A DNA stretch of 56,092 nucleotides from an uncultured Collinsella sp. (GTDB lineage Bacteria > Actinomycetota > Coriobacteriia > Coriobacteriales > Coriobacteriaceae): positions 1 through 56,092 of the forward strand of contig CABUDS010000012.1 in assembly GCA_902490405.1 (NCBI GenBank). Direction: 5' to 3'. The notes under the pieces were generated by a model. The model made no database searches and was not told the origin of the DNA. It saw nothing but the letters and a program-made list of their open reading frames with translations. The position numbers were made by a program, and so were the translations under genes. Below, piece after piece: positions 28,492 to 36,471 of this stretch; the first letter of the stretch is position 1; each line of letters begins with the position of its first letter.

Positions 28492-29028
28492 GTGAATAGC
28501 GCCCAGAAGATCGATAAGTCCATCCAGAAGATGATGACTCTCGGAAGAAGGCTTGGGATTCTGTTTACGGCGCTGTTTATAGCGGTGTGTTGCTGTTCGG
28601 TGGTGGTGGTTATTTCCATTGGGCTTATGGCTGCTCAAGGAAACCTATATGATCCATCAAAGACGGTTTCCGTAGTGGTTCCTTTGATGTATCTTCTGAT
28701 TTCCGGAGGGGCCACATGGACCCTGCGGGGAATCAGCATGGACATGGCTCATGGCGAATCGCCCTTTACCCTTTCGCATGCTCGAAGAATCTCGATTATC
28801 GGGTGGCTGTTTGTTGCAGCGGCAATAGGTGACCTCTTGTTTTCTCCGGGGTTTCTTTCGATAGTGATTGGCCCCTTCGACTTGCTGGGGAACGCCTATT
28901 CGATGTTTGAAAACCTGGCCCTGCCCATAGATATTGGTGCTGTGCTGGGGGCCGTTTGCTGCTTCTCGATTTCTGCGATATGGCGCTACGGAGCTCTGCT
29001 TCAAGACCAGACCGAGGATTTGGTGTGA
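28492..29028 (+). CDS. DUF2975-type membrane protein
   Basis: A 178-aa protein with four predicted membrane segments (about residues 20-45, 60-80, 98-118 and 140-160). It resembles DUF2975 proteins (YoaS-like), which are nearly always paired with a small XRE regulator as here. GTG 28492 is chosen because AGGAGG lies six bases upstream; GTG 28489 would be too close. The function is not known. It is the first gene right of the IS remnants. Confidence 0.75.
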   Translation: MNSAQKIDKSIQKMMTLGRRLGILFTALFIAVCCCSVVVVISIGLMAAQGNLYDPSKTVSVVVPLMYLLISGGATWTLRGISMDMAHGESPFTLSHARRISIIGWLFVAAAIGDLLFSPGFLSIVIGPFDLLGNAYSMFENLALPIDIGAVLGAVCCFSISAIWRYGALLQDQTEDLV

Positions 29029-29036
29029 GGGGCGGC

Positions 29037-29366
29037 ATGGACTATCTGATTATTGAGCTTGAAAGCTTATTGCTTCGACGCGGAAAGACGAGTACGGATA
29101 TCATTCGGGCGACCGGGCACACACCGGCAAGTATCTCAAAAATACGAAATGGCAAGGTGAAGGCAATTAGGTTAAAGACATTGCTGGATATTTGCGTAGA
29201 GCTTGATTGCCAGCCTGGCGATCTTATTAAGCGCGTCAACGAAAGAGAACTTGAGGAACTGGCGACGCGGCGCGCCCGCAACGCGCTGAGCAGGGCGACC
29301 GCGACGGGTGATGACCCGGTCCTGGAGTCAGATCATGTTTACGTGGTCGATCTTAGAGACGACTGA
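29037..29366 (+). CDS. XRE-family regulator (YozG-like)
   Basis: A helix-turn-helix protein of 109 aa: LLLRRGKTSTDIIRATGHTP, SISKIRNGKVKAIRLKTLLD and VELDCQPGDLI are typical of the YozG/HTH_26 group. The start ATG 29037 follows GAGGGG. It starts eight bases after the DUF2975 stop, so they form an operon. It could regulate itself and possibly the peptide cluster just downstream; this is inferred from position only. Confidence 0.85.
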   Translation: MDYLIIELESLLLRRGKTSTDIIRATGHTPASISKIRNGKVKAIRLKTLLDICVELDCQPGDLIKRVNERELEELATRRARNALSRATATGDDPVLESDHVYVVDLRDD

Positions 29367-29397
29367 GGCTGGAGAATAAAAAAGTATTGAGCAGGTG

Positions 29398-29429
29398 CAG
29401 CCCGTGAAAACAACGGTTTTCACGGGCTG
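29398..29429 (+). terminator. Terminator of the DUF2975/XRE operon
   Basis: CAGCCCGTGAAAAC pairs with GTTTTCACGGGCTG, followed by TTCATT. It separates the regulator pair from the peptide cluster. Confidence 0.8.
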
Positions 29430-29523
29430 TTCATTCAACGTCCTGCAGTGGCCTGTATTTCTCGCCGCGTCACTGGGGAACGAGAGAGTCATTTCCTGTG
29501 CTGGATGCAGGGGGGTGCTTACC

Positions 29524-29551
29524 TTGTGTAATATATAAATAAGCTTATATT
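29524..29551 (+). promoter_or_regulatory. Candidate promoter of the RiPP cluster
   Basis: TTGTGT (29524-29529), 16 bp and TATATT (29546-29551) in a strikingly AT-rich 80-bp stretch (29520-29600) that contrasts with the GC-rich surroundings. Other -10-like boxes (TATGAT, GATACAT) follow, so the exact start is uncertain. Confidence 0.45.
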
Positions 29552-29616
29552 GAAATATGATACATATCGAATTAGAATAACATTATCAATTCGGTATGCA
29601 AGGAAAGGAGGGAGAG

Positions 29617-29736
29617 ATGGATTGGATTAACGAGCCGGAGGAAGGCGTTGCACCCGCGTGCGGCAACTGCTTCTTCTACGCGCACGGGGGATGCACGAAG
29701 AGGTGCCCCAATCAGTCCTGCACGTTCCGTTTCTAG
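29617..29736 (+). CDS. Cys-rich RiPP precursor peptide 1 (39 aa)
   Basis: A short gene with a strong ribosome-binding site (AAGGAGGGA). The peptide begins MDWINEP and ends CTFRF. Its five cysteines are C15, C18, C26, C30 and C35 (pattern Cx2Cx7Cx3Cx4C), and the segment NCFFYAHG lies between C18 and C26. A second peptide of the same length and cysteine spacing follows. A radical SAM/SPASM enzyme and exporters lie downstream, so I infer a ribosomally made, post-translationally modified peptide, with thioether links at cysteine as the likely chemistry. The leader is very short, at most about 14 residues. No bioactivity is known. Confidence 0.75.
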   Translation: MDWINEPEEGVAPACGNCFFYAHGGCTKRCPNQSCTFRF

Positions 29737-29745
29737 GGGGCAGAG

Positions 29746-29781
29746 ATGAACTGGCTTTCTACCGCGAAAGGAGGGGAATGA
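29746..29781 (+). pseudogene. Possible remnant of a third precursor peptide
   Basis: An 11-codon frame beginning MNWLS sits exactly between the two precursor genes. Its first residues resemble MDWIN and MEWIT, but the rest is missing and the frame runs into the ribosome-binding site of peptide 2. It may be a deleted copy or chance. Confidence 0.3.
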
Positions 29782-29782
29782 A

Positions 29783-29902
29783 ATGGAATGGATTACCGAG
29801 CCGTCAGCCGGGGCTGAGCCCATGTGCAGCAATTGCTTCTTTTACGCGCACGGCAGCTGCAGCACCAAGTGTTCTTCACAGGAGTGCACTATCCGCTTTT
29901 AG
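29783..29902 (+). CDS. Cys-rich RiPP precursor peptide 2 (39 aa)
   Basis: The second 39-aa peptide is collinear with the first without gaps. Shared positions are W3, I4, E6, P7, G10, P13, C15, N17, C18, F19 to G24 (FFYAHG), C26, C30, Q33, C35, T36, R38 and F39. The spacer positions vary freely, as expected for paired precursors. The site is AAAGGAGGGG. The stop codon lies at the top of a 14-bp hairpin. It is inferred to be a substrate of the radical SAM enzyme at 32658. Confidence 0.75.
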   Translation: MEWITEPSAGAEPMCSNCFFYAHGSCSTKCSSQECTIRF

Positions 29903-29930
29903 CGGATAGTGCACGCCGTACGGCGTGCAC
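29884..29930 (+). promoter_or_regulatory. Two overlapping hairpins after the precursor genes
   Basis: GTGCACTATCCGCT-ttt-AGCGGATAGTGCAC (29884-29914) overlaps a 22-bp perfect palindrome starting GTGCACGCCGT (29909-29930). Both use the same GTGCAC at 29909-29914, so only one can form fully. No T-run follows. It probably protects the precursor mRNA or thins read-through into the transport genes. Confidence 0.65.
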
Positions 29931-30067
29931 AGACTGTTCAAAGATATTTTGGCCAGCAGCGCCTGAGGGGCGATGTGGCATTGCAATATGGGGGGCGAAC
30001 CGACGTTACCTATAACCCCGCACAATTGCCATGTCGTCCCTTTTTATTGACGGGGAGGATGTCGTCC

Positions 30068-30988
30068 ATGCGGGAAGTCCCAGTTGAATTGCGTGCCATA
30101 TCCAAGAGATATGGCGGGTTTGAAGCGGTTAAATCAGTCTCGTTCTCTTTAATGGAAGGCGAGCTGTGTGCACTCATTGGGGAGAATGGTGCCGGCAAGA
30201 GCACGTTAATTCGATTGATCACGGGGCTTTCGGAGCCATCGTCAGGAACGATCTCGATGTTTGGGCAAACCGGGAGACGTGAAATACGGAGCTGCAGGGA
30301 AAGGCTGGGTTATATGCCCGACCTCAATGCTTCGTATCCTAATCTGACCGCGCGAGACAACTTGGTCGTTCGCTGTATTGAGTGGGGGCTTCCCACCGAT
30401 CGTTCCATCGACGGTGTGTTATCAACCGTCGGTTTGGGGGAGGCCGGCGGGAAGAAAGTGAAGAACTTCTCAATGGGAATGAGGAGGCGTCTCGATCTGG
30501 CCATAGCGTTGCTGGGCGATCCGGAGCTGTTGATCCTGGACGAGCCGACAAACGGCCTGGATCCGATGGGGATAGTCGAAGTAAGAAAAATCCTTACGCA
30601 TCTTAACAAAGATCAAGGTAAAACGATTCTCGTATCCAGCCACAATCTTGAGGAGATGCACAAGCTGGCAACTGATTACCTCTTCATAAGTCATGGTCGC
30701 CTCATTCGAAGGATGACCGCACCTCAGCTGGAAAAGTCATGCCGCGGTGGTTTCGTGTTGCATGTGGACGATCTGGAGCGAACGAGATCGGTTCTCGGAG
30801 ATGAGACCTCACATTCTTTTCTGCCGGACGGCAGCGTCCTTATGCGCTATGAGGAGAAAAAGGAAGGGCGGGGCATTGCAATCGAAGCGCTCTCGACCGC
30901 AGGTGTGAGGGTTGCGGAGGCGTATTCTCATAGGAAGAGCCTTGAGGAGTTTTATTCGGAGCTCATCGGTCGAGAGAGCGAGCTGTGA
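30068..30988 (+). CDS. ABC transporter ATPase of the RiPP cluster (CcmA/BcrA type)
   Basis: A 306-aa ATPase with Walker A GENGAGKST, signature FSMGMRRRLDLA, Walker B LLILDEPTNGLDP and the H-loop region VSSHNLEEMH. The signature has SMG rather than SGG, as is common in the antibiotic-transport DRA group. ATG 30068 is chosen because GGGGAGG is nine bases upstream; the open frame runs further back without a start that has a site. With the next two permeases it forms a transporter for export or self-immunity (inferred). Confidence 0.88.
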   Translation: MREVPVELRAISKRYGGFEAVKSVSFSLMEGELCALIGENGAGKSTLIRLITGLSEPSSGTISMFGQTGRREIRSCRERLGYMPDLNASYPNLTARDNLVVRCIEWGLPTDRSIDGVLSTVGLGEAGGKKVKNFSMGMRRRLDLAIALLGDPELLILDEPTNGLDPMGIVEVRKILTHLNKDQGKTILVSSHNLEEMHKLATDYLFISHGRLIRRMTAPQLEKSCRGGFVLHVDDLERTRSVLGDETSHSFLPDGSVLMRYEEKKEGRGIAIEALSTAGVRVAEAYSHRKSLEEFYSELIGRESEL

Positions 30989-31806
30989 TGAAACGCGAGT
31001 TCATCTCAGCTTTTCGGAGCGAGGTATGGTTGCTCGCCAGGCACCCGGCGACCGCTCTGATGATTGCGCTTGCGGCTGTGCTGTATGTGGTTGCGGCTGC
31101 GACTTCGTCTGAGGTGCTGATCATGGTCGCCGGTGATGACCCGTATACGCTTGGAGGGGCTATAGGTTTTATTGGAAACCTAGTGGATGCAGGGGACGTT
31201 TTGGGCTCTGTTGCCCGGACGTCTTTTGCGTCTACAGTGGTCTGGATTCCGGTGACGATTCTCTACGCGGTTTACGCTACGTCGAGAGACTTTGAATCCG
31301 TGGCTTACGCCGTATCGAGATCGCGAGGGGTGTCGCAGGCGGCGATTGTGATCACGAAGCTGTTGGTGAACTGCACTCTGGTCGGTGCCGTGTATCTTCT
31401 TTCTACGACTGCGCTGTATTTAACCAAGATGGCCCAATGGGACGTTGGGGCCTCGTGCTCAGGGTTTGCCCAATTTGTATCGATTGCGCTGATGATCGCG
31501 CTGCTGCTCATTTCGATGTACGCCGCTACCTTCGCCCTGTATTTGCTCACGAGGAGTGTGGTGGCGAGCAGCGTCGTTGCAATAGCGGTTTCGACATTTG
31601 TGATGGTGTGGTTCCCAAGTACATACGGAAGCGGTCAGCCCAGCTTGCTGCTCATGCTCTCGCCCGTGTATTACCTGATGAACCTGTGTTCCCTGAGTAT
31701 GCAGAATGTTGGTGTAATTCAGGTTTTGCTGTATGCGGGCGGCACTGTGCTTGTGTCGGTTGGAGTTGCGCTCGTCTCGCTATTTGTAAGGACGGCGGTT
31801 CGATGA
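30988..31806 (+). CDS. ABC-2 type permease 1 of the RiPP cluster
   Basis: A 272-aa membrane protein with six predicted segments and a short cytoplasmic N-terminus (MKREFISAFRSEVWLLARHP). The start overlaps the ATPase stop (TGATG). No catalytic motif is expected or seen. It pairs with the following permease. Confidence 0.82.
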   Translation: MKREFISAFRSEVWLLARHPATALMIALAAVLYVVAAATSSEVLIMVAGDDPYTLGGAIGFIGNLVDAGDVLGSVARTSFASTVVWIPVTILYAVYATSRDFESVAYAVSRSRGVSQAAIVITKLLVNCTLVGAVYLLSTTALYLTKMAQWDVGASCSGFAQFVSIALMIALLLISMYAATFALYLLTRSVVASSVVAIAVSTFVMVWFPSTYGSGQPSLLLMLSPVYYLMNLCSLSMQNVGVIQVLLYAGGTVLVSVGVALVSLFVRTAVR

Positions 31807-32591
31807 ATCTTGGGATGTCGGTCAGGGCGGAACTGTTCCGCGCAAGGAGAATGAAACTCGCCGTGATAATAGCGCTGATGTATTTGGGCATCGCGGGGAT
31901 TTATGTGTTTGCCGGGTCCGGCGCATGGGTCTCCGCAGGGGGAGAGGGCCAGTTCTTTGGCTTTTCCGCCGATCCGGCCTATCTTTTCTCGATAGGGGTT
32001 GGGCCAACGGGTATCTCTTCCTGGCTAAGTGTCGTCTCCATGGCGCATACGGTGTTCTTCCCAATCGTCTCTGTTGTTGTGGCGGGGACGCTATTCGGTG
32101 ATGCGACGAGCGTGTCGGCAAGGGGAGTTTCGATTGCTCGGGGCTTCCGCAGCTGGCAGCTGTTTGCGGCAAAGACATTGGCTTGCGAAGTGTATACGCT
32201 GTGCCCCTACATCGTGTTTACTCTCGGTGTCGCTGCGGTCTTTGCCGTGTGCTCCGGAAGCGGTCTAGACAGCCTTACGGTTGGTAATGTGACCTCGGCA
32301 CTCCTGTCGAATATCGTTATAGACGCCGCTTATACGCTGATGGTTGCGGTTGCATATGAGGTGTTCAGGATCAGATCTCTTGTGTCGGGAGCCTTGCTGG
32401 TCGCAACGTTCGCGGGCCTTGTTATCGCGATGAGTTTCCCAACCGTTTTACCCCCGGTTCACATGGCTTATTGGATGAGGGCGTGCGGGGCTGCCGGCGG
32501 GACGGTCCTGATGGCTGCATGCGGCCATGCGGTCATCGTGTCGCTCGCATGTCTATTGCTGCTTTCGTGCAGTTTTTATCGAAGAAGGTAG
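31803..32591 (+). CDS. ABC-2 type permease 2 of the RiPP cluster
   Basis: A 262-aa protein with six predicted membrane segments. ATG 31803 overlaps the previous stop by four bases (ATGA). It begins MNLGMSVRAELFRARRMKLA, like permease 1 in layout but weakly similar in sequence. It is the likely second half of a heterodimeric channel. Confidence 0.8.
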   Translation: MNLGMSVRAELFRARRMKLAVIIALMYLGIAGIYVFAGSGAWVSAGGEGQFFGFSADPAYLFSIGVGPTGISSWLSVVSMAHTVFFPIVSVVVAGTLFGDATSVSARGVSIARGFRSWQLFAAKTLACEVYTLCPYIVFTLGVAAVFAVCSGSGLDSLTVGNVTSALLSNIVIDAAYTLMVAVAYEVFRIRSLVSGALLVATFAGLVIAMSFPTVLPPVHMAYWMRACGAAGGTVLMAACGHAVIVSLACLLLLSCSFYRRR

Positions 32592-32657
32592 TGCGCTGGC
32601 GTATGCGCAGCGTCTGAGGGTCGATATGGATTTGGTTGGAAATGGAGATGGTGCGAA

Positions 32658-33956
32658 GTGAAACTGTCGCAATTTAATGTGGTGCATGAACATAACGGAA
32701 GTCTTCTTATCATGAATGCGCGAACCGGCGGCATCCTGTCGTTAAATCCGGAATACGCGCAGAAATTCAAAAGGATTCAAGAAGGGGACGTTCGGGATGC
32801 CGATGATCTTGTCGCGGAGCTGATAAGGGGAGGCATCCTAGTCAATGAGGAGAGGGACGAGCTTGGGGAGATCAGGTTGCAAAGTCGCGCCGCGCGCTTT
32901 GCGAATACTGCTCTGTCCCTTACCATTGCGCCAACGATGGCTTGCAACTTTTGCTGTCCCTACTGCTATGAAAAGGGACAGGCGTACACGACGATGGGCG
33001 AGGAGGTTTTGACACAGCTCTCCAAGTTCGTGAAAGATTACTATCCTGGTATCGCAAGTCTCTCAGTTGGATGGTACGGCGGCGAGCCTCTGCTCGGAAT
33101 GAAGATGATCGAACGGATTACGTCGGATCTGAAAGATGTCGTGGGGCCAACGTGTGAATATTCCGCATCGATAGTGACAAATGGCTATCTGCTGACGCCT
33201 GATGTTGCAAGGAGGCTCGCGGCATGTGGTGTGACGAGCGCGCAAGTGACTATAGATGGATCGAAGTCGGATCACGATTCGAGAAGGATTCTTCACGACG
33301 GAAGCCCTACATACGAACGTATTCTCAAGAACGTCAAAGAGTGTGCCGACATCATCGATATTTCGATAAGGAGCAACGTCGACAAGACCAACATCGAGGC
33401 CGCTCAAGAGCTATTGGATTATCTCGAGCTAAATGGCCTGATGAATAAGGTTCACTTCTATTTAGCCCCTGTTGACGATATCAATCAGGTATGTGCGAAC
33501 GACAGCCACTGCTTTACTGTAAAAGAGTTCTCGTATGAGGAGACTGAGTTTTATAAAAGGGCAATTGCGCGGGGCTTCAAAGTTCAACCTTTTGGTGGGA
33601 CGAATTTCGGGATATGTTGCGCCGCTGGAATCAACTCGTACGTGGTTGATCCCGTCGGAGATTTGTATAAGTGCTGGGATGACATTGGAATGAAGGAGCG
33701 GAGGGTCGGAACTATTTTCGAGCCGCCAATGTTGAGCAAGAACATGATTAACTGGATGGCATATGAGCCGGATGACCCGGAATGCCAAGAGTGCTTTGCT
33801 TTTCCCATGTGCATGGGAGGGTGCCCCAACCACGCCTTAAACGGTGAGGGGAAACGTTGCGTTTCCTTCCGGTATGATGCCGAGCAAAAAATGCTGCTCT
33901 CCCAGATGATGAATACGGCAAAACGGGGTGCGGGGCAAAATGAGGCTGATGCTTAA
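32658..33956 (+). CDS. Radical SAM/SPASM peptide maturase
   Basis: This 432-aa enzyme should modify the two precursor peptides. Residues 1-85 resemble the N-terminal recognition region of peptide maturases (NVVHEHNGSLLIMNARTGGI). The SAM-binding cluster motif is C96-x3-C100-x2-C103 in MACNFCCPYCYEKG. The C-terminal SPASM region has about eight cysteines for extra [4Fe-4S] clusters: CC near 322, KCW, CQEC, and MCMGGC, ending KRC. It looks closest to maturases of Cys-rich peptides that make thioether links, such as ranthipeptide or sactipeptide enzymes. It starts at GTG 32658 with GGAGAT upstream. Confidence 0.88.
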   Translation: MKLSQFNVVHEHNGSLLIMNARTGGILSLNPEYAQKFKRIQEGDVRDADDLVAELIRGGILVNEERDELGEIRLQSRAARFANTALSLTIAPTMACNFCCPYCYEKGQAYTTMGEEVLTQLSKFVKDYYPGIASLSVGWYGGEPLLGMKMIERITSDLKDVVGPTCEYSASIVTNGYLLTPDVARRLAACGVTSAQVTIDGSKSDHDSRRILHDGSPTYERILKNVKECADIIDISIRSNVDKTNIEAAQELLDYLELNGLMNKVHFYLAPVDDINQVCANDSHCFTVKEFSYEETEFYKRAIARGFKVQPFGGTNFGICCAAGINSYVVDPVGDLYKCWDDIGMKERRVGTIFEPPMLSKNMINWMAYEPDDPECQECFAFPMCMGGCPNHALNGEGKRCVSFRYDAEQKMLLSQMMNTAKRGAGQNEADA

Positions 33957-35574
33957 TCTCTGTAGAAAATATATACTGGGCGGTCGATTCTACGCCTATC
34001 TTGTCGTAACAGTTTTGGTCGGGCTGCTTGCGCTTGCGGGTCCCTTTCTTACCGGCATAGTGGTAAACCGATTGGCGATGCCGGCCAGCGCCGATCTTGC
34101 CGCCGTTCTCGTTTGTTGCCTTATTTTGGTTGCGGTCCAAGCGGTTCGAGCGGGACTAGTGTATTGCTCAGAGATGCTGTACATCAACCTTCAGTCGCAT
34201 GCGGGGTTCGGCTTAAATGCGGATACGCTTGAGCACGTGAAGCACCTTCCCCAGGCATTCTTCGAGGGCTTCAACGCGTCGTATTATAACCAGCAAATCA
34301 ATCACGACGCTAATGACCTTGTCATCTTCGTAATCAACTCGGTTGTGGGGGTTTCAAGCAACGTTATCACCCTTTTGTCCGCCCTGTTTGTTCTCGGTAG
34401 CCTGAATATCAAGTTGAGTGTGGTCTGCCTTGTTCTTGCGGCAGCGAGTGCCGCTTTTTATGCGGTTTCACGCGCAAGGCTGTTTGAGAGAAGTTTTGAC
34501 GTACAAGAGCAGAGCGCGAGGTTTTTTTCCTGTCTACAAGATCAGTTGGAGAAAGTTGATTTCATCCGCAAACATGCTTTGTTCGATAGGTCCCGCGCTG
34601 TACTGGTCGAAGCTTTTAATGGGCTCTATCCAACGATGAGAGCAAATCAGGAAGTAGGGTCTAGATTTACCTTTGGCAACGCGTTGGTCGCTTCCGCCGC
34701 TCAAGGATGTCTTCTTGCTGTGGGCGCGGTTGAAGTGATGGGCGGGAGACTGTTGCCTGGTTTTCTCGTGACTGCTGTTGGATATTATTCGAACTTAAGC
34801 TCAGCGGTACAGTATTTGTTGGGCTGGGGAAGGGATTACCAGACTAATCGCGTATGCTATGAGCGGCTGAAAAGAATTTGGGATGTCCCGGTGGAAGCGA
34901 ATGGCAAATTGGCGCTTGGTCCGATTGAGGAAATCCGTCTAGAGAACATCAAGCTACGTTATCCAGGGGCGGAAAGGGTCGCGTTAAGCATTGAGGGGCT
35001 CGCGTTTTCCAGGGGTCGGCTATATGGAATCTCGGGGCCGAATGGTTCGGGGAAGAGCTCGCTGCTGTCAGTGATATTGGGGCTATATCCAGATGACACA
35101 GAAGGGGCCGTTCGCTACAACGGGGTGTCACAGCGTTGCATCGATCGATATGCATTGCGGCGGTGTCGAGTCAGCATTACGGAGCAAGAACCCCCTATCG
35201 TTGAGGGGACGATTCTCGATAATCTTACGCTGCTTTCTGATGATTACGAGATGGATAAGCTGAATCGGATGCTTGTCATATTGGGGCTAGACGAAATGGT
35301 TGCTTCTGTGGAGAACGGGGCAACGGCGATGCTTGACGGCGGGAAAGGAGGGGTGTCCGGCGGCGAGAAGCAAAAGATTGCAATTGTGAGACAGCTGTTG
35401 AAATCGCCGGACGTTATGCTTTTTGATGAACCGACCTCAGCACTTGATGCGAAGAGTCGAGGCGCGCTGATCAAATTGCTTCATGAAATTAAGAGAGACC
35501 ATATTGTAATCGTTGTCACTCATGACGAGGAGATGCTTGCCGCCTGTGACGAGGTCATTTCGACGGCTGGATGA
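33940..35574 (+). CDS. ABC exporter (fused membrane and ATPase domains) of the RiPP cluster
   Basis: A 544-aa half-transporter. Residues 1-310 have about five to six membrane segments; residues 325-544 are the ATPase with GPNGSGKSS, VSGGEKQKIAIVRQLL, VMLFDEPTSALDA and VVTHDEE. There is no N-terminal C39 peptidase, so leader removal, if any, must be done elsewhere. ATG 33940 overlaps the radical SAM stop by 17 bp. It is the likely exporter of the mature peptides. Confidence 0.88.
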   Translation: MRLMLNLCRKYILGGRFYAYLVVTVLVGLLALAGPFLTGIVVNRLAMPASADLAAVLVCCLILVAVQAVRAGLVYCSEMLYINLQSHAGFGLNADTLEHVKHLPQAFFEGFNASYYNQQINHDANDLVIFVINSVVGVSSNVITLLSALFVLGSLNIKLSVVCLVLAAASAAFYAVSRARLFERSFDVQEQSARFFSCLQDQLEKVDFIRKHALFDRSRAVLVEAFNGLYPTMRANQEVGSRFTFGNALVASAAQGCLLAVGAVEVMGGRLLPGFLVTAVGYYSNLSSAVQYLLGWGRDYQTNRVCYERLKRIWDVPVEANGKLALGPIEEIRLENIKLRYPGAERVALSIEGLAFSRGRLYGISGPNGSGKSSLLSVILGLYPDDTEGAVRYNGVSQRCIDRYALRRCRVSITEQEPPIVEGTILDNLTLLSDDYEMDKLNRMLVILGLDEMVASVENGATAMLDGGKGGVSGGEKQKIAIVRQLLKSPDVMLFDEPTSALDAKSRGALIKLLHEIKRDHIVIVVTHDEEMLAACDEVISTAG

Positions 35575-35833
35575 TTATCGGATTGTGGCGTTGAAGACCA
35601 AGAAACTTGAAATGGCGTGGGCTCTGGGTAGGTCTCCACGGGTACGCCGTCGGTGCTGTACTCGACCGCCCGGCAAGAAGGTTTTATAGCGTGTTTCCCC
35701 AGAGAGGTCCCTTTGTCCGGTAGTGGCGAGGGGAGCCTCTCTTTTGCTCACCTCTTGCGGCGGAGGGGGACACCATGCGCCTATGCAGGACAAACTGCGC
35801 GTTCTTGTCGAATGATGGGCTATGTGTAGAGAT
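35575..35833. other. Non-coding stretch at the end of the RiPP cluster
   Basis: No gene is supported here. The sequence AGAGAGGTCCC ... GGGGAGCCTCTCTTTT (about 35701-35753) may be a weak stem-loop. GC content rises again relative to the cluster. It probably contains a degraded IS end. Confidence 0.4.
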
Positions 35834-36310
35834 GATGGTCTCGGGTAGAGGCCGTGTCGCGCTCGGCTGCGATGAGCCAGGCAATTCAATCTTCATCCGG
35901 GAGGGCCTTGGCAAGACAAGCAGGGCGAAGACCTTGGCGACGTTCGGGAGCCGTGTGGCGCCCGGCTCCGCGCTCATCCACGACATGGAGCCGGGCGCCA
36001 CACGGCTCCCGTCAACAATCTGTCACTGAAGAGCCAGCACTACAACGCGAAGCTGCTCAAGGGCGTTCCCGACGGCCAGAACCCGCTGGGGCCCGTGAAC
36101 CGGATGCGCTACTTCATGCAGTGCTTCCTGAGGGCTCATCCCGGCTCCAACCGGGACGACATGCGGGGCTGTGGCTATGAGTCCGCCCGAGGACAAGCTT
36201 GAGAAGGTCGCGATGGTGCTCGATCGGGCAATGCGATACCCGAAAACGCTCAGGTTCAGGCAGTTCTATGCAAGAAAGCCCAGTTCAGATGAGTTCGACG
36301 AGCAATATTT
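35834..36310 (+). pseudogene. Broken transposase, probably IS1595-like
   Basis: Three frames together give transposase-like pieces. They are GRVALGCDEPGNSIF with FGSRVAPGSALIHDMEPG, then NNLSLKSQHYNAKLLKGVPD and NPLGPVNRMRYFMQCFLRAH, then DKLEKVAMVLDRAMRYPKTL. At least two frame changes separate them. The family call rests on memory of the ending pattern (NPL-VNR, PKTLRFR-FY) and is tentative. Confidence 0.55.
35946..36010. repeat. Perfect 24-bp inverted repeat inside the broken transposase
   Basis: Left arm 35946-35969 and right arm 35987-36010 are exact reverse complements around the loop GCGCTCATCCACGACAT. The left arm reads in the transposase frame as GSRVAPGS. The reading frame breaks just after the right arm. 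Confidence 0.85.
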
Positions 36311-36471
36311 ATCAACACAGTGCAAGGGGGGATTATATTTGTATTTCATCCGTGTTGAGCTTCACACGGTGCGCGACTCATCGCAAACTGGCGGGCGCAG
36401 CGGAAAGAAAACCGACTGCAGACGAACGATCGATATCGGGAGCAAATAGCCACCGGATGCTTTTCGGTCTC

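Noticed and set aside
29617..35574. Lanthipeptide or SCIFF interpretation of the RiPP cluster
   Set aside because: No LanB, LanC or LanM-type gene is present, and the precursors have five cysteines in 39 residues rather than the six-cysteine SCIFF pattern.
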